DNA of 21,390 nt from JANLQX01 sp031381685 (GTDB lineage Bacteria > Actinomycetota > Acidimicrobiia > Acidimicrobiales > JANYDT01), in assembly GCA_031381685.1 (NCBI GenBank), contig JANMYF010000227.1, forward strand, positions 1 through 21,390, given 5' to 3'. The notes beneath the pieces are model-generated. The model had not been told where the DNA came from and did not search any database. It was given only the letters and a program-made list of their open reading frames with translations. Numbering within the stretch: position 1 is the first letter of the stretch; each line of letters begins with the position of its first letter. The translations under genes and the position numbers were made by a program. Positions 7,346 through 14,956 of the stretch are shown one piece after another.

Positions 7346-8509
7346 ATGCGCGTGCCGCGCTCGCTGTTGTCGGGCCTTCTGCTCCTCTCGCTTCTCGTCG
7401 GTTTCAGCGTCGTGCCCGGCCTGTCACCGGCAGTCAAGGTGTACATGCTCACGGCCGGCGCACTCTGTGGCCTGTCGGCGTACCTCCCGCTGATGGCCGG
7501 CCAGCTCTCGCTGGCGAGTCCGGCGTTCTACCTGATCGGGGGCTACGCCACCGGAATGGTGTCGGTGCTGTGGGTCAAGGAGGACTTCGAAACCGGTTAC
7601 TGGAAGGTGCCCCTCGGCTTCGCCAAGATCACCTTCACCAGCGAGCTCTATCCATGGCAGATGGTCGTCGTCGAACTGATCCTCGGGGCCATCGTCGCCG
7701 CCGCGTTCGGATTCGTCGTCGGCACGATCGCGCTCCGTCTCCAAGGCATCTACCTCGCCCTGGTCACCATCGGAGCCGTCGAGATCCTCCGCATCCTGGT
7801 GCTCCAGGACCAGATCGGGCCGTTCAAAGGTCCTCTGGATCCGGGAGATCCCGAGCGGATCCGCCACCTCGGTCCGTTCGGCGGTGCGACAGGGCTTCCG
7901 GGGCAGCTCCGTACGGAAGGCATGCCTCAGCCGGTCGACTTCGAATGGCAGTACCTGCTCATCGCCATTCCACTCGTGATCCTGTGCGCCTACTTCGTGT
8001 TCCGGCTCGAACGCGGCCGCACCGGTCGGGCACTCGCGGCGATCCGAGAGGACGAACTCGCAGCCTCGGCCATGGGCATCCGCCCGAAGTACTACAAGGT
8101 GCTGGCGTTCGTCCTCAGCGCAGTGTTCGCCTCGTTCGCCGGAACGATCTACGCCCACGCTCAGAACGCCTGGAGCTATCGACAGGCGACGTTCGCGCTC
8201 GCAACGGCAATGCTGGCGGGGGCGGTCGTCGGAGGGACGCGAACCTTCCTCGGTCCGATCGTCGGTGGCATGGTGATCACCGGTCTCTTCGAAGCACTCC
8301 GATCACTCGCCGGGGTTGACGGCCTTCCGGGTGGGTTGCGCGACGTCCTGCTCAATATCAGTCCATTCGTGCAGGGGCTGATCATGACCGTGGTGTGCGT
8401 CTTCCTCTCGAAGGGGTTGATCTCGGCCCGGTTGGTCGACCGATTGTTCCCTCGCGACACCACGCTGTTCCGGCCCGCATCCGACGCGGCACCGGAGGGA
8501 GGGCGGTGA
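7346..8509 (+). CDS. livM: Branched-chain amino-acid-type ABC permease LivM
   Basis: A 387-residue integral membrane protein, the second permease. It has the family landmarks YLPLMAGQLSLASPAFYLIGGY, LRLQGIYLALVTIGAVEI and the ATPase-contact loop RGRTGRALAAIREDELAASAMGI (about 230-252), then FVLSAVFASFAGTIYAH and a closing membrane segment. A loop between the first and second halves holds an Asp/Pro/Gly-rich segment (PFKGPLDPGDPERIRHLGPFG), probably outside the membrane. ATG 7346 directly follows the livH stop; the gene end overlaps livG by 4 bp (GTGA), so the permease and ATPase genes are translationally coupled. Confidence 0.92.
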   Translation: MRVPRSLLSGLLLLSLLVGFSVVPGLSPAVKVYMLTAGALCGLSAYLPLMAGQLSLASPAFYLIGGYATGMVSVLWVKEDFETGYWKVPLGFAKITFTSELYPWQMVVVELILGAIVAAAFGFVVGTIALRLQGIYLALVTIGAVEILRILVLQDQIGPFKGPLDPGDPERIRHLGPFGGATGLPGQLRTEGMPQPVDFEWQYLLIAIPLVILCAYFVFRLERGRTGRALAAIREDELAASAMGIRPKYYKVLAFVLSAVFASFAGTIYAHAQNAWSYRQATFALATAMLAGAVVGGTRTFLGPIVGGMVITGLFEALRSLAGVDGLPGGLRDVLLNISPFVQGLIMTVVCVFLSKGLISARLVDRLFPRDTTLFRPASDAAPEGGR

Positions 8510-9321
8510 GCGCCACAACGTCGCCGAACACGGGCTCGACCGGTGAAGGTCCGGGCGTTACCGTCCTCGAGGCCAGGAACGCCACGCGTCGCTTCGGTGG
8601 CCTGCTCGCCGTGAACAATGTGTCGTTCTCCGTGGCGCGTGGGCAGATCTTTGGACTCATCGGGCCGAACGGCGCAGGAAAGACCACCTTGTTCAACCTC
8701 TTCACCGGGATGCAATCGGCGTCGGAAGGAGTACTTCTTCATGACGGAGAAGAGATCAACACGCTCCGACCGTTCGAGATTGCTGAACGAGGTGTGGCTC
8801 GCACGTTCCAGAACATCCGTCTGTTCGGCAACATGACCGTCTTCGAGAACGTTCGAACCGCTAAACACCTGTCGACGTCGGCCGGTCTTCTCAGCGACGT
8901 GCTCGGCCTTCCGTCTGCGCGACGCGAACGACGCGAGACACTGACGCAGTCGTGGGAGCTTCTCGAGCTCACCGGTCTCACCCACCGCGCGCACGACGAT
9001 GCGAAGTCGCTTCCCTATGGTGAGCAGAGGCGGCTCGAAATCGCTCGTGCGCTCGCGCTCGAGCCCAAGGTCCTGCTGCTCGACGAGCCCGCGGCCGGAA
9101 TGAACCCGTCGGAAAAGAACGACCTCACGGAATTCATCCGTTTCGTGCGCGATCGGTTTGATCTCACGGTGATGCTCATCGAGCACAACGTGAAGCTCGT
9201 CATGTCGGTCTGCGAACAGATAGCCGTGCTCAACTTCGGTCAGTTGATCGCCATGGGCGCCCCCGCCGAAGTGCAGCGCGATCCAGCCGTGATCGAGGCC
9301 TACCTCGGAGGAGAAGGGTGA
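8506..9321 (+). CDS. livG: ABC transporter ATP-binding protein LivG
   Basis: A 271-residue ATPase of the HAAT importer. Walker A GPNGAGKT is 53-60, the Q-loop is FQNIRLF (Gln102), the signature is the LivG variant LPYGEQRRLEIARAL (from 169), Walker B is VLLLDEPAAGMNP (Asp193, Glu194) and the switch is His227 in IEHN. LivG-type ATPases carry YGxQRR in place of LSGGQ, so the signature is normal. The first 17 residues are a Ser/Thr/Gly-rich extension. GTG 8506 has GGAGG 7 nt upstream and overlaps the livM stop. It pairs with LivF as a heterodimer. Confidence 0.93.
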   Translation: MSATTSPNTGSTGEGPGVTVLEARNATRRFGGLLAVNNVSFSVARGQIFGLIGPNGAGKTTLFNLFTGMQSASEGVLLHDGEEINTLRPFEIAERGVARTFQNIRLFGNMTVFENVRTAKHLSTSAGLLSDVLGLPSARRERRETLTQSWELLELTGLTHRAHDDAKSLPYGEQRRLEIARALALEPKVLLLDEPAAGMNPSEKNDLTEFIRFVRDRFDLTVMLIEHNVKLVMSVCEQIAVLNFGQLIAMGAPAEVQRDPAVIEAYLGGEG

Positions 9322-10082
9322 CCGCGATGACGAACAGCCCGGCGGCCCCGACCGCCGACACGTCCTCGGCGACTACGCCATTGCTCTCGATCTCTGGGCT
9401 CGAGGTCTCGTACGGCGGAATCCGGGCCTTGCAGGGGATTGACCTCCACGTCGAAACGGGTGAGGTCGTTTCGTTGATCGGTGCCAACGGCGCCGGCAAG
9501 TCGACAACGCTCAAGGCGATCTCGCGCATCGTCAAGGCGGGGGCGGGTGACATCCGCTTCGACGGTCAGTCGATTCTCTCGAAACGACCCGAGCAGGTTG
9601 TGGCCATGGGAATCGCTCACAGCCCGGAGGGCCGGCGTGTCCTCACCCGGTTGAGTGTCGAGGACAACCTCGAACTCGGGGCCTACATCTCCAAGGACCG
9701 GACCAGGACACGGCAAGACATCGAGGCACAGTTCGAGCGCTTCCCCCGACTCCGAGAACGACGCAATCAGCTCGCAGGGACGTTGTCGGGCGGGGAGCAG
9801 CAGATGCTGGCGATAGCCCGTGCACTTATGAGTCGGCCACGACTTCTGCTCCTCGACGAGCCGTCGCTCGGTCTCGCCCCCATCGTCGTCCAAGAGATCT
9901 TCCGCATCATCGACGACCTTCGAGCGCGGGGCGTCACGATCCTGCTCATCGAGCAGAACGCGAACCTCGCCCTGCGCCACAGCGACCGCGCCTACGTATT
10001 GGAGACAGGCGAGATCGCGATGAGCGGACCGGCCGGCGATCTCCTCCTGGACGACCGCGTGCGAGAGGCCTATCTCGGCTGA
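9318..10082 (+). CDS. livF: ABC transporter ATP-binding protein LivF
   Basis: A 254-residue ATPase and partner of LivG. Walker A is GANGAGKS (55-62), signature LSGGE is 156-160, Walker B is LLLLDEPSLGLAP (Asp180, Glu181) and the H-loop is IEQN; LivF proteins normally have Gln in this position in place of His. Residues 1-20 are an Ala/Thr/Pro-rich extension. I use GTG 9318, which overlaps the livG stop and follows GGAGGAG; ATG 9327 (251 residues) is equally possible. It ends the operon. In the 134 bp to the convergent aminotransferase gene I found a GCACGA/TCGTGC pair but no convincing terminator. Confidence 0.93.
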   Translation: MTAMTNSPAAPTADTSSATTPLLSISGLEVSYGGIRALQGIDLHVETGEVVSLIGANGAGKSTTLKAISRIVKAGAGDIRFDGQSILSKRPEQVVAMGIAHSPEGRRVLTRLSVEDNLELGAYISKDRTRTRQDIEAQFERFPRLRERRNQLAGTLSGGEQQMLAIARALMSRPRLLLLDEPSLGLAPIVVQEIFRIIDDLRARGVTILLIEQNANLALRHSDRAYVLETGEIAMSGPAGDLLLDDRVREAYLG

Positions 10083-10216
10083 ACGTCCTGACTCGCGTCG
10101 CACGACCTCGACCACGGCGACGACGGCCTCGTGCGCGTCTGGGTTCAGATGCGTCGGGCAGATGTCTTTCCGGCCGATCGTACAAAACAGTGAGTGACGC
10201 CGTCGCGTGAATCGTT

Positions 10217-11539
10217 CTACTGCTCTGGGCGGAGCTCGGCGATCGCCCTTTCTAGGGCGTCGAGATAGCGATCGATCTGTTCGTCACCGTGGGCGAGGGA
10301 GACGTAGATCTTGGTGAGCATCGGGTTGATGAAAATGCCGTGCGCAACCATCGCCAGGTCGAGGTGGCGGCGAAACCCGGCGTCGGCGATCGCTTCCGTC
10401 GCGAGGTCGCGGACCGGCGTGGCAGAGAGGCGGTATTGCACGAGCGGGCCGATCCCGTAGGTGACGACCGGGAAGCCGGCGGCCCCAGCCGCCAAGGCAA
10501 TCCCGCCGCGGAGACGATCCCCACTCGCATAAAGGGACGCGTAGGCGTCCGGGGCGCCGAGGATGTCGAGCACCGCGTGCGCGGCGGCGGCGCCGACGGG
10601 CGAGCCACCTGTTGTGGAGGCCGCCCAGACGTATCGGTCGGTGGCATGGCGATCCTCGCGTACTTCGTCCATCAGATCGCTTCTCCCGCCGACGACGGCA
10701 ATGGGGAAGCCGCCGCCGAGCGCCTTACCGTAGGCAACGAGGTCGGGCACAACACGGAAGTGGGCCGCCGCACCGCCAAGCCCAAGACGAAACCCGGAGA
10801 CGACCTCATCGAAGATCAACGGGACTCGGTGGTGCGAGGTGCGGGCGCGAAGCGTGTCGACGAACTGCTGCTCGGCGAGGATCGAGCGCTGCACCGGATC
10901 GATGATCACCGCCGCGAGTTCATCTGCGTACGTATCGATCAGCGCCGCCGCGGCAACGGAATCGTTGTAAGGACAGACGAGAATGTCGCCGACGGCACCT
11001 GCTCCGCCCGTGCCGGTCGCCTCAGCGTGGGGATAGCTCGCCCGCTTGCCCCAGATGAAGTTCGCGACACCTTCGACGTGCGAGCCATGGAACGCTCCCT
11101 CGAATTTCACGATCTTCCGCCGGCCGGTCGCTCCCCGCGCGATCCGGATTGCGGTCGACGTGGCCTCGCTACCCGACGTCACGAACCGAACGCGCTGCAT
11201 CCACGGTGCGATGCTCGGACTCGTCAAACGTTCGGCGAGGGTCACGAGGCCTTCCGACATCGCCGCGAAATTGATGCCGTTCGAGGCAGAGCGTGCGATC
11301 TCCTCCACGAGATGCGGATGGGCGTGGCCGACGAGCGCCGAGCCCCACGCCATCGTGTAATCGACCCACTCGCGTCCGTCGACATCCCACAGCGCCGCGC
11401 CCTGACCGCGCCCGAACACGGGTGACCAGCCACCGGGGAAGTCGTATTCACCGTTCGAGCCCTGCGGGAAATGCTGATGGGCCCGGACGGACCATGGATC
11501 GCGAGCCTCTTGCTGTGTCACGTGCGAATCGTCCCACAT
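10217..11539 (-). CDS. Class III PLP-dependent aminotransferase (glutamate-1-semialdehyde aminomutase-like)
   Basis: A 440-residue cytosolic fold-type I PLP enzyme. It shows VTSGSEAT (phosphate-binding turn), FEGAFHGSH, the IFDEVVSGFRLGLGGA segment that holds the ring-nitrogen Asp, and the PLP-binding Lys at about 272 in YGKALGGGFPI. The overall pattern resembles GSAM-like proteins, but the usual Glu-Pro-Val motif reads IIDPVQRS (Asp for Glu), and no other heme gene is near. It is therefore better called a GSAM-like aminotransferase or mutase of unknown substrate than HemL. It lies 57 bp after the methyltransferase gene on the same strand. The start is ATG 11539, with no clear Shine-Dalgarno; GTG 11521 is an alternative. 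Confidence 0.85.
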   Translation of the reverse strand: MWDDSHVTQQEARDPWSVRAHQHFPQGSNGEYDFPGGWSPVFGRGQGAALWDVDGREWVDYTMAWGSALVGHAHPHLVEEIARSASNGINFAAMSEGLVTLAERLTSPSIAPWMQRVRFVTSGSEATSTAIRIARGATGRRKIVKFEGAFHGSHVEGVANFIWGKRASYPHAEATGTGGAGAVGDILVCPYNDSVAAAALIDTYADELAAVIIDPVQRSILAEQQFVDTLRARTSHHRVPLIFDEVVSGFRLGLGGAAAHFRVVPDLVAYGKALGGGFPIAVVGGRSDLMDEVREDRHATDRYVWAASTTGGSPVGAAAAHAVLDILGAPDAYASLYASGDRLRGGIALAAGAAGFPVVTYGIGPLVQYRLSATPVRDLATEAIADAGFRRHLDLAMVAHGIFINPMLTKIYVSLAHGDEQIDRYLDALERAIAELRPEQ

Positions 11540-11596
11540 GCCAGCAACATCACGTCAGTTGAGCAGTGCCTCGGGCCTCGGGTCTTAGGCAAACCG

Positions 11597-12346
11597 TCAC
11601 GTTCGCGCCAACGGTCTGGCTGCGACGAACACGTCGCGGCCCGGACGGTCCTCGTCGGTCTCCTCGGTGATCCGCTGTGCCTCAAAGCCGATCTCCACGA
11701 AGATCCTGAGCCAGGTCGCGCGGGGGAACAGGCCGGTGCGGTGCGTCTCGTGCACGACCTGCACTGCTCCATCAGCATGACGAAGGACGAAGACGTACTC
11801 GGTGACGGCTTCGGTGCCCTTTGGGTCGGGATCCGTCGTCCAGTGGAGGAACCGGACCGAACGTCCGTCGTCACCATCGGTACCGCCCGCGCCATGATCC
11901 GGTTCGAAGGTCTCGCGTGTCGCATCGGGTACGACGACTGCCGTTGCGCCCGGCGCGAGATGGACGAAGGCGGTGGTCAGGGCACGGCGGAGGTCCTCTT
12001 CGGTCGTCATGTAGTCGATGGCGTCGTGAACGAACACCACATCAAACGTTCGATCCAGACGCACCGTTCGCATGTCGGCGCAGAGGTGTTCGGCGCCGGG
12101 TACAAGGCGTCGCGACACTTCGAGCATCGGCTCGGACAGGTCGGCGAGCGTCAGTTCGAAGTACGGCGCAAAGTACGACGCGTTGCTTCCGCCCCCACTG
12201 CCGAGTTCCAACAGGGTCCGACCGGGTCGCTGCCGCCCGCCGAGCAGATCGAGAAAGAACAGCGCCTCTCCCCGGTATTCCTCGACCGGCGAGATCAGCG
12301 GCCACCACGCGGCAAGCGATCCGTAGAACTCGTTCGTCTCGGCCAC
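11597..12346 (-). CDS. SAM-dependent methyltransferase (class I)
   Basis: A 249-residue cytosolic methyltransferase. Motif I is LLELGSGGGSN (45-55), the acidic residue after strand 2 is Asp69 in LADLSEPML, the next SAM contact is CADMRTV (from 89) and motif IV is FDVVFVHDAIDYM (101-113). The N-terminal FYGSLAAWWPLISPVEEYRGE resembles other small-molecule methyltransferases. The substrate is unknown. GTG 12346 is 5 nt after the stop of the VOC gene, so the two are almost surely co-transcribed and coupled; no separate Shine-Dalgarno is seen. Confidence 0.85.
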   Translation of the reverse strand: MAETNEFYGSLAAWWPLISPVEEYRGEALFFLDLLGGRQRPGRTLLELGSGGGSNASYFAPYFELTLADLSEPMLEVSRRLVPGAEHLCADMRTVRLDRTFDVVFVHDAIDYMTTEEDLRRALTTAFVHLAPGATAVVVPDATRETFEPDHGAGGTDGDDGRSVRFLHWTTDPDPKGTEAVTEYVFVLRHADGAVQVVHETHRTGLFPRATWLRIFVEIGFEAQRITEETDEDRPGRDVFVAARPLART

Positions 12347-12351
12347 GGCGA

Positions 12352-12717
12352 TCAGAACGTGTGGTGCACGGCCTCGACGTTGTTTCCGTCGGGATCACGG
12401 ACGAACACCCCGAAGTAGCCAGGGTGGTATTCGGGCCAGAGACGCGGTTCGTGGAGCACCGTTGCACCCACCGAGGCGGCCGCGTCCCGAAACGCCTGCA
12501 CCGCCTCGCGGCTCGGTGCCGTGAACGCGATGTGGCTTTCGCGAAAGCCCGTCCCCGTGTGGTGCGGCCCCAGCCAGAAGCAGGGAAACGCCGTTCCGTA
12601 CCCGACGACGGTCCCGAAGTCCATGATCCGCTTGCCGCCGATCGTGGCCAGAACCGTGTCGTAGAACGCACACGATGCAGCGACGTCACTGCATTGGATG
12701 GAGAGGTGGTCGAGCAC
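12352..12717 (-). CDS. VOC/glyoxalase-fold protein
   Basis: A 121-residue protein of the vicinal oxygen chelate superfamily, with two beta-alpha-beta-beta-beta halves. The first has LDHLSIQCSDVAASCAFYDTVL, the second has ESHIAFTAPSREAVQAF, and the closing VRDPDGNNVEAVHH is characteristic. Candidate metal ligands are His4, His62 and Glu115. Members include glyoxalase I, dioxygenases and antibiotic-resistance proteins; this small single-domain form cannot be assigned. The frame is open to 12855, but that would overlap the divergent secreted-protein gene. GTG 12717 has GGAG 6 nt upstream and gives the usual family length. Confidence 0.82.
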   Translation of the reverse strand: MLDHLSIQCSDVAASCAFYDTVLATIGGKRIMDFGTVVGYGTAFPCFWLGPHHTGTGFRESHIAFTAPSREAVQAFRDAAASVGATVLHEPRLWPEYHPGYFGVFVRDPDGNNVEAVHHTF

Positions 12718-12765
12718 GATGATCTCCGTTCTTTGCGTCTTCCGACAACACGCCGGTACCTCTGC

Positions 12766-12794
12766 AGGGTAGGCATGAACGGCCTCGGTGTCAC
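12766..12794 (-). promoter_or_regulatory. Promoter of the VOC-methyltransferase-aminotransferase cluster (GTGACA, 17 bp, TACCCT)
   Basis: On the minus strand -35 GTGACA (12794-12789) and -10 TACCCT (12771-12766) are 17 bp apart. Transcription would begin near 12759, leaving a leader of about 40 nt with a Shine-Dalgarno. The -35 hexamer and spacing match the ugpC-like promoter. Confidence 0.55.
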
Positions 12795-12800
12795 GCCGGC

Positions 12801-12825
12801 GGAACCAGGTTCGGACCGGCGGTGT
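12801..12825 (+). promoter_or_regulatory. Candidate ECF-sigma promoter (GGAAC-N16-GTGT)
   Basis: GGAAC (12801-12805), the commonest -35 element of ECF sigma factors, is followed after 16 bp by GTGT (12822-12825), 9 nt before the ATG of the first gene in the sigma operon. The position fits an autoregulated, nearly leaderless transcript. The -10 part is a weak match. Confidence 0.35.
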
Positions 12826-12834
12826 AGTACCGGT

Positions 12835-13727
12835 ATGAGCAATCGCCTTCGACACTGCGTCCTTCCGTTCGTCGCGCTCGCCGCATTGGTCGAACCGGCC
12901 CCGGCATCGCTTCGAACCGACACAGCCATCATCACCGCGACCCCCGTTGGTTCTCGGCCAGCCAGAACGATCGCGGGTGGGCGCACGGGAAGCTGGCGAG
13001 TGGCGCGGAAGGGAGCCGCCACGGAGGTCCGGTGGTCATCCGGACCGACGTCGTGGTCACGGCTGATCCCGGGTCCGTTCGGCCTCCCGGTCGTGACGTC
13101 TCGCGGGCTGCGCGCCGGACCGACGCTCGACGGATCGGCCATCGCATTGGCCGCAGCGCCGCAGCGCGTCGGGGCGACGTGGTCGTCCTCCTTCGCGGTC
13201 GTCGGGAAGGCTCGCTCGAGGACCATCTCGTTGGCCGGCCAATGGGCGTTCGACGCGATCTCGCCGAACGGCTCGACGCTCTTCCTCACCGAGTCGGTCG
13301 GCCCTGGTCGCTATTGGTTCGCAGTGTCGACGTCGCGACGGGCGCGGTCGGCGGCAAACTCGTCACGAAGACGATTCGCTTCGATCCGTCGTCTGCCGAA
13401 GCTGAGGACGGGCCCATGGAGGGCCTGCCGCTCGACCGGGTTGCGTCATTGGACGGCCGCACCGTCTACACCCTCTACGACGGACCGTTTCACCCCTTCA
13501 TCCATGCGCTGAACACCGCCGAAGGCTGGGCGCTCTGCTATGACCTTCCCGACAATCTCCGGTCCCGCGCTTCGGCATTGGTACTTCGGCCGAGACACAC
13601 CGTCGGGGCCATTGATGTCGTCGATGACGGCGATGCCGTCGTCGCTCAGATCACCGAGCTGGGAAGCAGATGGGGTCCGGCCGTCCGCGTTCGCGGAACG
13701 AGTCGTCCGCCCGTGGTGAACTCATGA
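12835..13727 (+). pseudogene. Exported beta-propeller-like protein, disrupted by a -1 frameshift
   Basis: From ATG 12835 the frame encodes a signal peptide (MSNRLRHC, then VLPFVALAALVEPAPAS) and a Ser/Thr/Gly-rich secreted domain up to SPNGSTLFLTESVGPGRYW. It then degenerates into Arg/Ser-rich noise that stops at 13510-13512. From about 13320 the overlapping frame continues the protein: RSVDVATGAVGGKL, LDGRTVYTLYDG, PFIHALNT and CYDLP, to TGA 13725-13727. Adding one G to the GG at 13316-13317 joins both parts as GRYWVRSVDVATG, for a total of 297 residues. The repeat-like wording (SPNGSTLFL, SLDGRTVYTL, HALNT) suggests a WD40/YncE-like propeller; I cannot name the family. It is the first gene of the sigma operon and overlaps the next by 4 bp. 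No slippery heptamer is visible, so a sequencing error or a real mutation is likelier than programmed shifting. Confidence 0.75.
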
Positions 13728-14383
13728 CTATGCGACGCGCAGTTGTCGGCCTGACCGCAGTGATCCTCGCCGCGACCGCTGGCACGCTTCCGGCAAGCGC
13801 CGGAGCACCGAACTACGAGTGCCGCGCCGGTGGCTACAGCTTCGGCATCGACCAGCATCGACGTGCCGGTTTGGCCCGAGTCTCCGGTGGCGCAGTTCGA
13901 TCCGCCTCGTTCGTCACGACCGACCAGGACGGTTCAACCTTGGATCTGACCGCAGAGGTAGAGGGACGACGGTGGAATCTTGCGATTCGCGGAACCGGGC
14001 GTTCAATGACGCTCCGAGTGTCGGGGCGAACGATCGCCGGGGCGTGCGCGTTCGTCCCCGGCGACCACGCTCTGGGACATGTCACCGCGCCGTTCCTGCT
14101 CCTGCGATCGACGCCGGCCGACGACGCCGTGCCGGTGGCCCGGCTTCGCCAGCGAAGCCTCGTGTGGTCGTCAGGTCGCCTCGACGAGCAGAGCGGTCAG
14201 GTGCTCGGTACACCGGAGTGGACCCGATTTCGCGCCGTCTTGCGCGTGCGAGGTGGGGCGGCGTCAGGAGGACCACAGCGTCTCGGTATGGGAGCCACTG
14301 CCGGGCTCGACGGGGCATCAACCATCGTCGAAGGTTGGGGACGATTGGCCGACGTCTCGATGCTCGGACCACCCGGACCGTAG
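13724..14383 (+). CDS. Exported protein of unknown function in the ECF sigma operon
   Basis: A 219-residue protein with a clear signal peptide (MTMRRAVVGLTAVILAATAG, cleavage near ASA-G at 26). The mature part starts NYECRAGGYSFGI. Cys33 and Cys108 are the only visible cysteines and could form a disulfide that closes a beta-rich domain (about 30-110). The Cys-to-Cys layout recalls MliC-type lysozyme inhibitors, but the similarity is too weak to name it. The C-terminal half (GQVLGTPEWTRFRAVLRVRGG) is also predicted to be beta-rich. ATG 13724 overlaps the stop of the upstream gene (ATGA), and the sigma-factor gene begins 3 nt after its TAG. It is therefore probably co-expressed with, and a target or partner of, the sigma system. 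Confidence 0.7.
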   Translation: MTMRRAVVGLTAVILAATAGTLPASAGAPNYECRAGGYSFGIDQHRRAGLARVSGGAVRSASFVTTDQDGSTLDLTAEVEGRRWNLAIRGTGRSMTLRVSGRTIAGACAFVPGDHALGHVTAPFLLLRSTPADDAVPVARLRQRSLVWSSGRLDEQSGQVLGTPEWTRFRAVLRVRGGAASGGPQRLGMGATAGLDGASTIVEGWGRLADVSMLGPPGP

Positions 14384-14386
14384 CCC

Positions 14387-14956
14387 GTGGACCACGCCGG
14401 CATCGCTTCCGACGACGACCTCGTCCTCGCGGCACAGCAGGGCGATGTCGACGCGTTCGCACACCTCGTGGGTCGTCATCAAGGTGCCGCTCGGAGCCTG
14501 GCCGCATTGCTCGGCGGACCATCGGACGCCGACGACATCGCGCAGGACGCATTTCTGCGCGCCTACCGATCCCTCGCCGGCTTCCGCACAGGATCACCGT
14601 TTCGTCCGTGGCTCCTTCGGATCGTGGTCAACCAGGCAAGCAACGAACGACGGAGCCGTCGACGCCGAGAGAGTCGAAACGCCGTGTTCATCCGTCGCAA
14701 CCGCGACACACCGACCGGTCCGGCCGAAGAAGCGGAATGGTCCGAGGACCGGCGTCGGGTCGCCCGGGCGCTGGCTCAGCTTCCAGACAACGACCGTCGA
14801 GCGTTGGCGGTGCGCTACCTCCTCGACTGCTCCGAACGGGAAACGGCGCAGATACTCGGATGGCGGATTGGGACGGTCAAGTCACGAACGTCTCGGGCAA
14901 TCGACAAGCTACGCGCACTTCTGATCAATGAGGAGGAGGAGGAGGACCGGCGATGA
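14387..14956 (+). CDS. ECF-subfamily RNA polymerase sigma factor
   Basis: A 189-residue sigma-70 family factor with only regions 2 and 4. Region 2 spans about 11-90, with DADDIAQDAFLRAYRSLAGFR (core binding and -10 recognition) and FRPWLLRIVVNQASNERR. Region 4 spans about 122-180, with ALAQLPDNDRRALAVRYL and the helix-turn-helix CSERETAQILGWRIGTVKSRTSRAIDKLR that reads the -35. There is no extra C-terminal domain; the protein ends in EEEEEDRR. The start is GTG 14387, 3 nt after the stop of the exported-protein gene. The gene overlaps the following membrane-protein gene by 4 bp (ATGA), the usual order for a sigma/anti-sigma pair. Confidence 0.92.
   Translation: MDHAGIASDDDLVLAAQQGDVDAFAHLVGRHQGAARSLAALLGGPSDADDIAQDAFLRAYRSLAGFRTGSPFRPWLLRIVVNQASNERRSRRRRESRNAVFIRRNRDTPTGPAEEAEWSEDRRRVARALAQLPDNDRRALAVRYLLDCSERETAQILGWRIGTVKSRTSRAIDKLRALLINEEEEEDRR
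14930..14947 (+). repeat. (GAG)5 repeat serving as polyGlu codons and as Shine-Dalgarno
   Basis: Five GAG codons plus GAC encode the EEEEED tail of the sigma factor. The same bases form a run of GGAGG sites 5 to about 20 nt before the ATG (14953) of the presumed anti-sigma gene. A change in repeat number would alter both the sigma tail and the ribosome-binding region without a frameshift. Confidence 0.7.

Noticed and set aside
6328..7452. 374-codon open frame on the minus strand
   Set aside because: Opposite livH; an extremely charged product with no hydrophobic core, and livH is clearly the gene.
10083..10216. Terminator between livF and the aminotransferase gene
   Set aside because: Only a 6-bp GCACGA/TCGTGC pair with a long loop and no T-tract; too weak to annotate.
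12718..12855. N-terminal extension of the VOC protein to 12855
   Set aside because: It would overlap the divergent promoter and start of the sigma operon; GTG 12717 with a Shine-Dalgarno gives the usual family length.
13300..13330. Programmed -1 frameshift
   Set aside because: No X-XXY-YYZ slippery heptamer or downstream pseudoknot is evident; a lost G explains the shift simply.
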